IMG/VR virus record: IMGVR_UViG_3300005857_000013
Location: 1 to 37,986 of that record
Direction: 5' to 3' (one strand)
Source: a virus
DNA length: 37,986 nucleotides
The translations under genes and the position numbers were made by a program. Under the pieces are notes generated by a model. It was not told the origin of the DNA and did not search any database. It worked only from the letters and a program-made list of their open reading frames with translations. Shown here one piece after another: positions 15,594-24,800 of this stretch (positions within the stretch are counted from its first letter, which is position 1; each line of letters begins with the position of its first letter).

Positions 15594-15613
15594 TCTGATG
15601 AGGTGAGCGAACG

Positions 15614-16567
15614 ATGCCAGGGCAACGATGGGTGTTGTATCAGCCAGCAGGGGCAGGGTATTTAACTTTTCCGACCCTTAGCGACGAACTGCGTCGGGCA
15701 ACCTATCCTTTGTATGAGTTCCGCCAGTTCGTCCGCCCTGACCCCAGCCCTTCCCGCAAAGGCGAAGTTCACTACTTTAACCGTGTCGGACGAGTAACAA
15801 CCTTAGTAGAACCCATCGGCGAACAGGAGAACTTCCGTCCCTTACCTGCGCCTTCGGTGGCACGAGGGCAATTGATTGTGGAAGACTATGGGGCATATTT
15901 TGAGTGGACGGAGCGGTTGGAACGGTTCGCCGAATGGGATGTGCAGCAAATTCTTATTGAAACCCTGAAACTCAACATGCAACATAACTTGGATGTGCTC
16001 GTGGCGAGGACACTCAAATCCACACCAATTAAAGCCGTTCCCATCTCCGCATCCGCCGTCACCATTGCCACAGCGCCTCCCTATCCCCAAGCAGGCGCCC
16101 CTGGGTTGACGAACGCCCATGTCAAGGATGTCATTGACTTTATGCGGTTGACCCTTCAGGTGCCTCCGTATGATGGTTCTAACTATGTCTGCATTGCGCA
16201 TGGGGCGGCTATCCGTGTGCTCCACGACCAGATTTCTGACCAGTTCCTGAAATACACCTCGCCCGACATCTTCTATACTTCGGAAGTCGCTCAGTGGTAT
16301 GGGTGTCGGTTTGTTCAGACGAACAACTCCGATGCCTTGTCGCCTGCTGCGGGCACAGGTCCGACGAAGACGGCAGAGGCGATTTTCCTCGCCTTTGACC
16401 CTATCATTGAAGCCATCTCTGTCCCCGAGGAAATCCGTCTGGAGGTCGTGCCTGGCACCTTCGGACGGATTAAACGGGTCGCATGGTTCTTCTCAGGTGG
16501 TTGGGCATTGACTTGGGATACGCCCAACCCTGGTGAGTGCCGTGTTGTTCACTTCACTTCGGGTTAA
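15614..16567 (+). CDS. Major capsid protein, N4 gp56-like
   Basis: The 317-residue protein fits the N4 gp56 type of HK97-fold capsid protein. Near the N-terminus LRRATYPLYEFRQFVRPDPS leads into KGEVHYFNRVGR, matching the N-arm and E-loop start of that family. The middle has the spine-helix region WDVQQILIETLKLNMQHNLDVL. The domain LTNAHVKDVIDFMRLTLQVP is followed by YVCIAHGAAIRVL, and the end is beta-rich with an RIKRVAWFFSGGWAL strand pair. Location after a scaffold candidate agrees. The ATG at 15614 follows GAGGTGAGC. Confidence 0.88.
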   Translation: MPGQRWVLYQPAGAGYLTFPTLSDELRRATYPLYEFRQFVRPDPSPSRKGEVHYFNRVGRVTTLVEPIGEQENFRPLPAPSVARGQLIVEDYGAYFEWTERLERFAEWDVQQILIETLKLNMQHNLDVLVARTLKSTPIKAVPISASAVTIATAPPYPQAGAPGLTNAHVKDVIDFMRLTLQVPPYDGSNYVCIAHGAAIRVLHDQISDQFLKYTSPDIFYTSEVAQWYGCRFVQTNNSDALSPAAGTGPTKTAEAIFLAFDPIIEAISVPEEIRLEVVPGTFGRIKRVAWFFSGGWALTWDTPNPGECRVVHFTSG

Positions 16568-16602
16568 TGACATTGTAGTGGCGTAAAAGGGGTGAGAAAA
16601 CG

Positions 16603-17043
16603 ATGTTGGGTCCAACTTATGAGGCACTGGCATTGTTGCACCGTCAAGGAGTGTCGCTCAGCACGGCAGGAGTGGTGGATAGTGTCCCACCCGTGCCCTC
16701 GGGGTTATTCCCTGGCTATGAAACGATGGGGGTCACTGTTATTGGGGTCGGCGTGAGTAACCCGTCAGCAGCAGTGCCGTCAGGGTTAGTCATTCGGTTG
16801 GAGAGCGTGGATGCGTCGGGCACTGTGACCGCTTCTCAGGATGTTACTTTTGGTGCTATTGCTGCGGGAAACTTTGCGACGGTCACCATCGCCCCCTTCT
16901 ATGTCGCTATCGGCAACATGTTGCGGGTGCGGGTGCAAACGGCGGTGGGTGCGGGGTTGACGGGCGACTTGACGGTCTTTCTGAAGTGGCACGGCAAGCC
17001 AGTGCCTGAGCAGCGGCAAGTGATTGGGGTTGCCAATGTCTGA
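16603..17043 (+). CDS. Putative capsid decoration or head-accessory protein
   Basis: This 146-residue protein begins at ATG 16603 after AAAAGGGGTGAG, right after the major capsid gene. It is beta-rich, with several strands such as TMGVTVIGVGVSN, GLVIRLESVD and MLRVRVQTAVG. It contains many Val, Gly, Ala and Thr residues and no charged clusters. That composition and location are typical of proteins that bind the outside of capsids, but no named family is recognised. Confidence 0.6.
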   Translation: MLGPTYEALALLHRQGVSLSTAGVVDSVPPVPSGLFPGYETMGVTVIGVGVSNPSAAVPSGLVIRLESVDASGTVTASQDVTFGAIAAGNFATVTIAPFYVAIGNMLRVRVQTAVGAGLTGDLTVFLKWHGKPVPEQRQVIGVANV

Positions 17044-17067
17044 TGCTGACGGAAGGGAGTGAGGTAT

Positions 17068-17319
17068 ATGCCGTTGCAGAGGGATAAACCTTATCGGCTA
17101 TATCTCGCTCCCTTCCACCCTCCTATCTACGAACAAGCAGGTCATTTCTTTTATCCCGACGGTTGCGAAGTGCCAACGGAAGTAGCGAAGCGACTATTGG
17201 ACTATGTTGACGAACTGTGTGCCCAGTGGGGAATTCCCGTGAACGAGCACAAAAAGCGGTGGTTGCCGAGGACGGCACGAGAACATGACGAACTCAGGCG
17301 GCATTACTGGAAGCGGTAA
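17068..17319 (+). CDS. Small unknown head-region protein
   Basis: The 83-residue product starts at ATG 17068 (a GTG at 17059 is also in frame) behind GGAAGGGAG. It has an aromatic N-terminal half (YRLYLAPFHPPIYEQAGHFF) and a helical C-terminal half (VPTEVAKRLLDYVDELCAQW) ending in basic residues. It may be a head-completion or minor capsid factor. Only the location suggests this. Confidence 0.65.
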   Translation: MPLQRDKPYRLYLAPFHPPIYEQAGHFFYPDGCEVPTEVAKRLLDYVDELCAQWGIPVNEHKKRWLPRTAREHDELRRHYWKR

Positions 17320-17330
17320 GGTGGTGCTTG

Positions 17331-17564
17331 ATGGCGAAAAGGCGCCGAAGGACAGCGAAAAAGGGCTCTGATAGGAAGTGGATACAAAAGGCTATCAAAC
17401 GCCCTGGTGCCTTCACGGAAAAAGCCCGAAGACGAGGGATGACGGTGGCGGAGTTTGCCGAACAGGTCATCCGCAATCCCGAACGCTATGATACCCGCAC
17501 TGTCCGTCAAGCCCACTTGGCACGGACATTGCGACGGCTGGCACAACGCCGTAAACGCCGCTAA
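17331..17564 (+). CDS. Small highly basic protein 4
   Basis: This 77-residue protein opens with a KRRRRTAKKG cluster and ends with RRLAQRRKRR. The centre (KWIQKAIKRPGAFTEKARRR and MTVAEFAEQV) looks like a pair of short helices. Similar small proteins starting with a WIQKAIK-like motif are frequent beside capsid genes in uncultured tailed phages, as far as I recall; their function is not known to me. The ATG at 17331 follows AAGGTGG. The charge suggests nucleic acid binding. Confidence 0.75.
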   Translation: MAKRRRRTAKKGSDRKWIQKAIKRPGAFTEKARRRGMTVAEFAEQVIRNPERYDTRTVRQAHLARTLRRLAQRRKRR

Positions 17565-17579
17565 AGGAGGTGTTGTGAA

Positions 17580-17870
17580 ATGGCGTTGCCTTGGATAACC
17601 ACCTTTGTGGACAATGTGATTGTGGAGGTGCATAAAACTGAGGATGGGATTGTTGTGGTGCGAGGGGGGAGTATTTTGCCGCCAAAGGAACGGGATGAAG
17701 TGCTTCAAAAGGCGGGGTTGTATGACTTCGTGATGAAGGTGCAAATGGAACTGGCACAAAAGTCCGTAGAACGGGCGTTGACCGAAGAACCAGCGCCCTC
17801 GGAAGTTCGGCGAGGGCGTCCCCGTAAGCCTGAACTGACAGTGCATGTCGTGACGGAAACGGAGATTTGA
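17580..17870 (+). CDS. Small protein with a C-terminal AT-hook-like motif
   Basis: The 96-residue product follows a textbook AAAGGAGGTG site. Residues 1-60 look like a small alpha/beta domain with strands VDNVIVEVHKT and IVVVRGGSIL. Residues 77-84 read RRGRPRKP, which contains the Gly-Arg-Pro core flanked by basic residues that defines an AT-hook, a minor-groove DNA-binding element. It is followed by a beta-like tail. The host or virion role is not known; a packaging, head or gene-regulatory function would fit. Confidence 0.7.
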   Translation: MALPWITTFVDNVIVEVHKTEDGIVVVRGGSILPPKERDEVLQKAGLYDFVMKVQMELAQKSVERALTEEPAPSEVRRGRPRKPELTVHVVTETEI

Positions 17871-17881
17871 GGTGACCTCAG

Positions 17882-18571
17882 ATGGCTTCTCCTTGGGTAG
17901 CCGCAGGTTTGGGATTTGCAGTGGGGAGTTTATTCGGCAGAAAAAAGAAAAGAAAGCGACCCGAGGTTATCCAACCTCAACTCCAAATTCCCTATCTCAG
18001 TGAGCAGCAGATTTTAAGTCATCCGATGTTATCTCAGTTGTATCAACAGTGGAAACAGTTGGCACAAACGGTGTCCACAACCCCTCCCCCTACATTGCCT
18101 TCAGGGGTGATAGAAAATCTGTCCCATCTTGCTCAGTCACAACCCGATATCACCCACACTATCGCCACAGTGGGAGAAATGATGCGCCCTCTTTTTGAGC
18201 AAGAATTGCAGCGACAGTTGGAAATGACCCACGAACAATTGGCTCGTTCTTTGGGGACATCATCAGGCGGGGCGATTGCGGAAATGTTACGGAGACAAAT
18301 AGCGGAAGCAGAGCGAGGTTGGATGGCGCAATTGGGGCAAATGGGGATGCAGGAGTTGCAAGCACAACGAGGCTTGATGCAATGGGCGACCGAGGCGTTA
18401 CCCCGCATGATGACTTTCCAAGCCCAATTGCCCTTCCTGTCTTACACTCTGTTATCCCAAGCCACAGCACCGTTTCTGGGCACTTTCACTCAAGGGCAAG
18501 TCGTTCCAAGAGCGCCAACATTGATGGAGCAACTGTTACCTGTTCTGTTACTTGGGGGTATTTTCAGTTAG
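17882..18571 (+). CDS. Putative internal virion / ejection protein (small)
   Basis: The 229-residue protein starts with a glycine-rich hydrophobic segment (AAGLGFAVGSLFG) followed by a basic cluster (RKKKRKRP). It continues with long Gln-rich helices (EQELQRQLEMTHEQLARSLG) and ends in a hydrophobic stretch (LMEQLLPVLLLGGIF). A membrane-active N-terminus plus helical Gln/Ala-rich body is typical of small podophage ejection proteins (T7 gp14 functional class). It is the first of three such genes before the giant protein. The assignment is by organisation and order, not by a recognised domain. Confidence 0.5.
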   Translation: MASPWVAAGLGFAVGSLFGRKKKRKRPEVIQPQLQIPYLSEQQILSHPMLSQLYQQWKQLAQTVSTTPPPTLPSGVIENLSHLAQSQPDITHTIATVGEMMRPLFEQELQRQLEMTHEQLARSLGTSSGGAIAEMLRRQIAEAERGWMAQLGQMGMQELQAQRGLMQWATEALPRMMTFQAQLPFLSYTLLSQATAPFLGTFTQGQVVPRAPTLMEQLLPVLLLGGIFS

Positions 18572-18588
18572 AAGCGAGGGGATAGGAA

Positions 18589-19149
18589 ATGCCTTTGCGG
18601 ACACCTGAATTTTATACTCAGTTGGGAGTGGCTTTGCTACAACCCCAACAGTGGCAGATGTATTATGAGCCTGACCCGTTTGCGTTCATCGTGCAGAATT
18701 TGATGGCAGCCATGATGTTACGAAAAGGAATGCGACAACAGTCCTTGCGGGATATGATGGAGTGGATGACCCGAATGGGACCTGAGCAGGCGATGCAGTG
18801 GTTGAAGTTCCAACCCTTCCGTGACCTGTTCAAGAAACAAACGGGATTGAAGGAGAAGGATTTACAACAGATGGAAGCGACGATAGAAGAGATGTTGGCG
18901 CCTGAGCGGGAATTAATGACAATCCCATTTCCCACGACATCTGAACCCGCACCACCTCCTGCACCAACTCTTGCACCAATCCCTGCACCAATTTCTGCAC
19001 CGTTGCCCGAATATCCACCTCATCTCCCGATGCCGATGCCTGTCGTTCCTGTGCCGACCAGTGGGTTCGTTCCGCCGAAAGGCAGTGAATGGATGCCGTT
19101 CCTGCGTCTTGTATTCCCTGGGGTGCAGTTCCCTTGGGTGCTCTATTGA
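18589..19149 (+). CDS. Unknown protein with proline-rich linker, ejection-module candidate
   Basis: The 186-residue protein has a helical N-terminal part (about 1-105) that is rich in Met and Gln, for example NLMAAMMLRKGMRQQSLRDM. A Pro/Ala linker (about 118-165) follows, with repeats of the type APTLAPIPAPISAP, and then an aromatic C-terminal tail (FLRLVFPGVQFPWVLY). The long linker suggests that two binding ends connect partners. It lies between two putative ejection proteins in the same operon and may be part of the same internal core. No family is recognised. Confidence 0.6.
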   Translation: MPLRTPEFYTQLGVALLQPQQWQMYYEPDPFAFIVQNLMAAMMLRKGMRQQSLRDMMEWMTRMGPEQAMQWLKFQPFRDLFKKQTGLKEKDLQQMEATIEEMLAPERELMTIPFPTTSEPAPPPAPTLAPIPAPISAPLPEYPPHLPMPMPVVPVPTSGFVPPKGSEWMPFLRLVFPGVQFPWVLY

Positions 19150-19159
19150 GGTGAGGTAA

Positions 19160-21706
19160 ATGGCACAGTGGATTTTCACCCCTGAACAACACCGATATTT
19201 GGAAGAGTTATTACGGGGACGGCGGGTCATCTCGCCTGCTTTACCGTTGCCCCCCGCCCCTGCCTCTCCATCTCCGAGTAGAGAACATTTACCTTCTGAA
19301 GCCCGCTGGTTTCTGGAAAGGGCGGCGCCTCAGTTGTTCCGTCCAAGTTCAAGTCCAAGTTCAACACCCACATCCACTTCGTCTAAGTCATCTTCACAAC
19401 GAACCACAACGAGGCAGACGCAAGAGCGACCAACGGTTCGTTCTGCTACTCGTCCTACAACTTCAGCATCTCGTTCTGTTACTCGCTCAAAAATTCGTTC
19501 TACAACTTCAACAACTCGCAAACCCCAAATTGCTCGCCCAACTCCTGTTCCAGCCCCTTCTTCTCCGTCTGTTGCGCCACCTGTCATAGTCATACCTTCT
19601 TCTTCTCCGCCTGTTGCTGTTCCCGTCACTGCTCCCTTGCCGTTTCCATCCTCTCCAGAGGTCATCATGACTGAACCGCAACTTGCGGAATTGCCGATGC
19701 AATTTCGTCCCGTGCATCGGGAACGACCCCAAGTCGCTCTCCCCTCCGTGCCTGAACTTCCGCCCGATGAGCCACCTCCACCCAGCCCTGAGGAGCAAAA
19801 ACTACGGGAGTTTTTGTCTGACCCTCAGAATTGGCGGAAGTTGTTGACTTATGCGGAGATGTTTCCTCAACGATATGAGCGGTTGATGGCAATGATTGCT
19901 CGGTTTTATCCGAGGGCGTTTCCTGAAGGAGATATTCTGTTTCAGCGAGAGTGGTATGCCAACCGTCAACGACGCATCAACGAGCAACTGATGATGTATC
20001 AAATCCAATACCAGCGAGCATGGGATAGGTATCAGGCGGAAATCAATGAATTGCAAGAGAAATGGGAGACTTTCACACAATCCATTAATAATGCGGTGAC
20101 GCCTCAAGATGTTATCGGGGTGTTGTATGAGGCAGCGGGGGCAGGGTTGCCACCAGACAAATATCAGTTGTTGATGAGAATGGGGAAGGCAAAGTTGTTA
20201 GCCATCCTGAGCCAGTTGCCCACCCCAGAAATGCAGAAAACTTTAGACATCCTGGGACGCCGAGGGTTCTTCAGTCCTCAGGAGTTAGAGACTTTTCAGG
20301 GGTATTTACGAGGGGAACACTGGGCACGACGGTCACTTGCCTCTGTAGCGCAGATGGATGTTGCCCGATTGCGGTCAGCAATAGAACGGGCAAGTAATTT
20401 GCGGGTCAATGTGGCTCCGTTAGAAACGCAGTTGAAGCAGTTGGAGCAACTCACGACCATGATGGAAGATATGCCGACTAATCCAGAACTGCTGAATGTG
20501 ATTTCTCGCCAGACAACGCAGATAACGACGGAATTGGAGCGCTTAGTCCGAGAGGCGTTACGACCGATAGAGACCTCGTTGCAACGGTTAGCCAGTTTCA
20601 TCTATGCCCAGTTCGGGAACCGTGACCAGTTACGGTCATGGTTCCGAGATGCTATGCGCACCCTCCCGCAGGTGTTGGGGCGCTTTTCTCCCCAACTGAC
20701 CCAATCCCTGTTACAAAGCATGGGGGATATAGAGAAAGCCAATGACAAAGCCATTGCGGATGGCTTACTGATGTTGGCGGATGCGCTGACCGAGACGATA
20801 GAGCGGTTGAAGACCGATTTTGGCGACTTCCCGCAAGTGGCAGCGCTCGTCAGTATGGTAGAACCGCTGGTGGGAGAGTTGCGTCGCAAAGCCCAAGACC
20901 TTCACACGCTTGCTCAGACCTTAGAAAAAATTTATGACCAAGTGGCGGAAGCGTTAGCGAAGGACCCCCTGAGGGGGATGTCGGAGGCGCAATGGCAGCG
21001 GTTGGTGATGCAGCAACGAAACTTGCAATTGCGAGAGCGGGGGTTGCGGTTGCAAGCGGAGCGCAATGAGATAGCAAAGGCACGGCTGTGGTTGGAAGCG
21101 GAGCGCAATGAGATAGCGAAAGCACGGTTGCGGTTGGCAGAGCAGATGTTGGATTGGCGACAACAACAAGCGAATATCGGTCGGCTATTACAAACTTTGG
21201 GGCTCATGTTACGGCTTCATACACAACAGGGTGACTACAACAACGCCCTCCGCATTGCAGGCACTTTGGCGAATATCTTGAGCGACCTCGGCAACTTGGA
21301 TAAATTGGAAAACTTGGGGCTCTTATCCCCTGAATTAGCAGGGGCAGTGAAAGTTCTACGACAGGTTTCGGAAATTCAACTGAACGCTCTGCTCAGTGAA
21401 CTTCAAAATGCCCAACAGAAATCGCAGAAAGGGACAAAGGTGTCGCCTGACCCTATTGTGCAACGAGTGGACGAGTTGCTAAATACCCTATTGCTCTCCT
21501 TGGGGTTACCGCCTCTGCTGACACCTGAGGGACAACCGACTTCAACTCCTTCAACTACTTCACCAAGGCAAGAGCAAGTGCCGAAGCAGGGGAGACAATT
21601 ACCCATCCCAGTTGGGAAACCTGTTGCTCCCCGACCAAGCCCCTCTTCGCCCCCTGCTCGTCCTTCTTATCGGGATGTGCTTGGGGGAGGGCTATTTACA
21701 CCCTAA
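19160..21706 (+). CDS. Large helical internal virion protein candidate
   Basis: The 848-residue protein has a short N-terminal helix (about 1-25), a 190-residue disordered Ser/Thr/Pro/Arg-rich region, and then an almost wholly alpha-helical body (about 225-780). Long coiled-coil segments include MYQIQYQRAWDRYQAEINEL and the duplicated AERNEIAKARL. A Pro/Ser tail ends in RPSYRDVLGGGLF. Size, helicity and place before a giant lytic transglycosylase protein fit an internal core/ejection protein (T7 gp15 functional class). No enzyme motif was seen. The ATG at 19160 follows GAGGTGAGG. Confidence 0.55.
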   Translation: MAQWIFTPEQHRYLEELLRGRRVISPALPLPPAPASPSPSREHLPSEARWFLERAAPQLFRPSSSPSSTPTSTSSKSSSQRTTTRQTQERPTVRSATRPTTSASRSVTRSKIRSTTSTTRKPQIARPTPVPAPSSPSVAPPVIVIPSSSPPVAVPVTAPLPFPSSPEVIMTEPQLAELPMQFRPVHRERPQVALPSVPELPPDEPPPPSPEEQKLREFLSDPQNWRKLLTYAEMFPQRYERLMAMIARFYPRAFPEGDILFQREWYANRQRRINEQLMMYQIQYQRAWDRYQAEINELQEKWETFTQSINNAVTPQDVIGVLYEAAGAGLPPDKYQLLMRMGKAKLLAILSQLPTPEMQKTLDILGRRGFFSPQELETFQGYLRGEHWARRSLASVAQMDVARLRSAIERASNLRVNVAPLETQLKQLEQLTTMMEDMPTNPELLNVISRQTTQITTELERLVREALRPIETSLQRLASFIYAQFGNRDQLRSWFRDAMRTLPQVLGRFSPQLTQSLLQSMGDIEKANDKAIADGLLMLADALTETIERLKTDFGDFPQVAALVSMVEPLVGELRRKAQDLHTLAQTLEKIYDQVAEALAKDPLRGMSEAQWQRLVMQQRNLQLRERGLRLQAERNEIAKARLWLEAERNEIAKARLRLAEQMLDWRQQQANIGRLLQTLGLMLRLHTQQGDYNNALRIAGTLANILSDLGNLDKLENLGLLSPELAGAVKVLRQVSEIQLNALLSELQNAQQKSQKGTKVSPDPIVQRVDELLNTLLLSLGLPPLLTPEGQPTSTPSTTSPRQEQVPKQGRQLPIPVGKPVAPRPSPSSPPARPSYRDVLGGGLFTP
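21056..21139 (+). repeat. 42-bp coding duplication in the helical virion protein
   Basis: Two adjacent 42-base units each encode AERNEIAKARL plus three residues. They begin at 21056 and 21098 and share the block GCGGAGCGCAATGAGATAGC. The 14-residue period equals two heptads, so the duplication keeps a coiled coil in register. Confidence 0.85.
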
Positions 21707-21735
21707 GCGAAGTGTGTTATTCTTTTCTCTGCATT

Positions 21736-21799
21736 CATCGTCTTAAGGGGATAATGTGGACAACAGGCATCGTCTGAAGAGGATAATGTGGACAACAGG
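21736..21799 (+). repeat. Two 32-bp tandem units upstream of the giant gene, promoter-like
   Basis: Units at 21736-21767 and 21768-21799 share CATCGTCT and the 20-base block GGATAATGTGGACAACAGGC, with only two differences in between. Each carries a GATAAT (21750-21755 and 21782-21787), close to a -10 element, and a TGGACA close to a -35. TGGACA of unit 1 (21757-21762) and GATAAT of unit 2 are 19 bases apart, a long but possible spacing. This 133-base gap is the longest in the structural operon, so extra promotion or protein binding before the 13.7-kb gene is plausible. Confidence 0.6.
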
Positions 21800-21839
21800 C
21801 TTAGGAGGGAGCCAACAAGAGTGAGCGGGTGTTGTTGGG

Positions 21840-24800
21840 ATGGCACGACAAACGGCAGGTCAGAAGGAAGTCATTATTCAGCGCATTATCACGGAAGCCT
21901 TACGACGAGGTTATAGCGTCCCTGAAATCTTTGCTTTGCTGACAATTGCCAACATAGAGAGTGGCTTTAACCCCAAGGTCATTGGGGATGGGGGAAAGTC
22001 GTTTGGTCTTTTTCAGGTCAATGAGGCGAGGTTCCCTCGTTATGGGGTCACGCCTCAGACGGCTCGTCAACTCTTAGATGTCAACTATCAACTTCCCCGT
22101 GTCTTTGACGATTTTGAACAACTCCGTCAACGCCTTCGGAAAACAACCCCCGATATTTTCCAAGACCTACCGACTGAGATTTCCCCTGCCGAATTAGAAG
22201 AGCGTCTTGCCAAAGCCTTCGTCCTTTACGGGACCTATTGGAACCGCCCTGCTCTCTTAGACGAAGTGTTGCGAGACCCTCGGGCGTTTGCGAAGGTATA
22301 TCCCAAAGTCCCTCGGCAAGTCATGCGTCAAAAGATGAAGGAAGCCTATCAGTATTTGATGCGGTTCTTGCCCCATGCTGCCCGAGGGTTACAGGCACAA
22401 ATCGCAGGACAAATGGCGGAGGCGTTGGGGTTAATTCTACGAGAAAAAACCCAAGTGCCCGCTCGTCCGTTACCCTACACTCAAGTTCGTCCTGCTACGC
22501 CCGTTCCGCCTGAAACCCAAACGCCCGTGATAGCCGAACTGGCGCAGTTAGCCCCTCATTTGCCCACCCTCTATGCACTGGGGAAAACTTTTCTGAACAT
22601 CGTCCGCCCCTATGAGGAACGCAAGGAGAAGCCACCTATCCAGTATGCTTTCAAAACCTTACCCAATTACAAATATGCGGATGAAGACGAAAAGATTATC
22701 GGGCACCTCTTGCAGCAATTTGTGCCAGGGTTTGAGACTGTTTGGAAACGGATGCGTCCCGACGAACGGGTTAGCACCATTTCGTTGCTGAAGAGCACCC
22801 TGCGGACGGTTGCACCCCTCCACAATCGGCTGGCTGCCGAACAAGACCCGCAACGGCGTCGGGAACTTCAGGCGCAGATAGACCGCCAGATGCGGGTGAT
22901 GCTGGTTCGGTTGCACCAAGCCGTCCCCACCTTGCGAGCCCTGCGTCCGCCGTCGTGGCGGTTAGCGGGGGAAATCATGAAGGAGTTCGGGGTCGGGGCT
23001 ATCCGAGATGTCTTGGCAACCCTCTTGATGATACCTGCCTCTGTGGACTTCCGTCGCCAATACCCCATCCAAGACCCCCAAACAGGCACTGTTACTTATG
23101 TCTCTTTCCCTGAATTTGTGCGCCATCGCATTCAAGAACGGGTGCGCTCCTTGCCGTTAGACAAAAGAGAGGCAGCAATACTGGAAAAGTTGGCAATGGA
23201 TGTTCTACCTACCAAACCGACCGCCCCGTTGTGGTTGATTTATGACACTTTGAAGGGAGCATTGGCGGATTTAGTGGGAGGGATTGCTTGGGTGGGAGCC
23301 TCCTTGGGTGATTGGGTGATGGGGGTCTTGGGGCGGCGCACCCGAGCAGGGAAGATGGTGGAGCAACTCTTTAACCGATGGGGGCGGTTGGTGGGCTATT
23401 ATGCGACGGAGTTAGCCAGAGACCCTGAGTTCCGTCGTCGCCATGCGGGTTATGCCTTCAATTTCCTTCTGACCGTCAACCCTGATGCCATCAATCGGCG
23501 CACAATGCAACCGACGGAGTATGGTTGGTATCAATATGCTCAACACTTTGTTGTGAATATGCTGCAAGACATTGCTGCATATGCGTTGGGTGACCAAATT
23601 CCTCAGTGGCTGCACGAAAGCCTCATCCATCGCTCGCCTATCTTAGGATTTCTCACTACTTTGTTTGTTCCTGGCGGAGTGTTGAAGTTAGCGGATAAAG
23701 CGATTAAATGGTTGACACGAGTGGGGCGATTGTCTGAGCAAGCCGCTCAGGCATGGCATTGGGCAGTGCGAGGGGCTGCCTTTACCCTTTTCGGGATGCC
23801 CGAGGAAGCCTTGCGTCCTGTCATTGTCTCTCGTCTGGGGTCTAAGATAGCCGAAACCGCTTTGCGGGGCGTGACTGCCGAACAAGCCACGATTTGGGAG
23901 CAGGCTGCCCGACTGGTGGGGCGTCCAAGCAAACCTTTGGTGACTTTGCTTAAGAGCGGTGTGAAAGAGGGGCTGCCTTGGGAGGAGGTCGCCAAAGTCT
24001 ATCAGCGGTCATTCCAGACAGTGGAAACGATATTTGATGCGCTGACAGGGACGACAATGGGGTTGATTTACATGTCACCGACCTTTGGGGATGAACGGGA
24101 TTATGTGGCAGGGATGTTGGCGGGGCTGGGGATGAGTATGGGGTTAAAGTTGCCGTCGTTGTTGGTGGGGAAGGCATGGAACCGTATTGCAGAGAAGGCA
24201 GGTTTGCCGATTTCGGAGTATAAAGTGCCTCCCGAGGTCGGGTTACGGGTTTGGGAGCGGTTGCGGGAGTTTATTCGGGATGTGATGGGGATAGAGAGTG
24301 TGATTGCCCCGACGATGAAACGCCCACAAGCGGAGGCGGAATTAAAACGGTTTGGTCAGGCGGTTCGGAAGTTGTTCGGGGACGAGTTGGCGGTCACGAT
24401 TTTGAATGAGTTATGGGAAGAGTATTTAGGGCGTCGTTATCCGCCGATAACACCCGAGGTAGCCGAACGCTTGCGGAAGTTGCGCCCCACTCTCATCCAA
24501 GAAGCCACTCAGTGGGTCTATCAAAACTTACCTGACGAGTTCCGAGCGAAGATAGAGGCAGGGCAACCCTTCCAGCCCACCGAATTACGAGATTTGCAAA
24601 ACCAAGTGTTCCAATTGACGGTGCAATATTTCACGCAGGAAAAGAAATTCAATCGCCCTCCTTCTGAGAAGTTAGCCGCCGAGGTATGGGTGCAGTTGCT
24701 GTTAGACAAAAATATCCAATTTGTCCCTCGTTTCCCCAAGGTGCCTCCCAAGGATATTCGGGCGGCAGCGTTCCAAAGTCTCGTGCAGGAGATACCTGCT

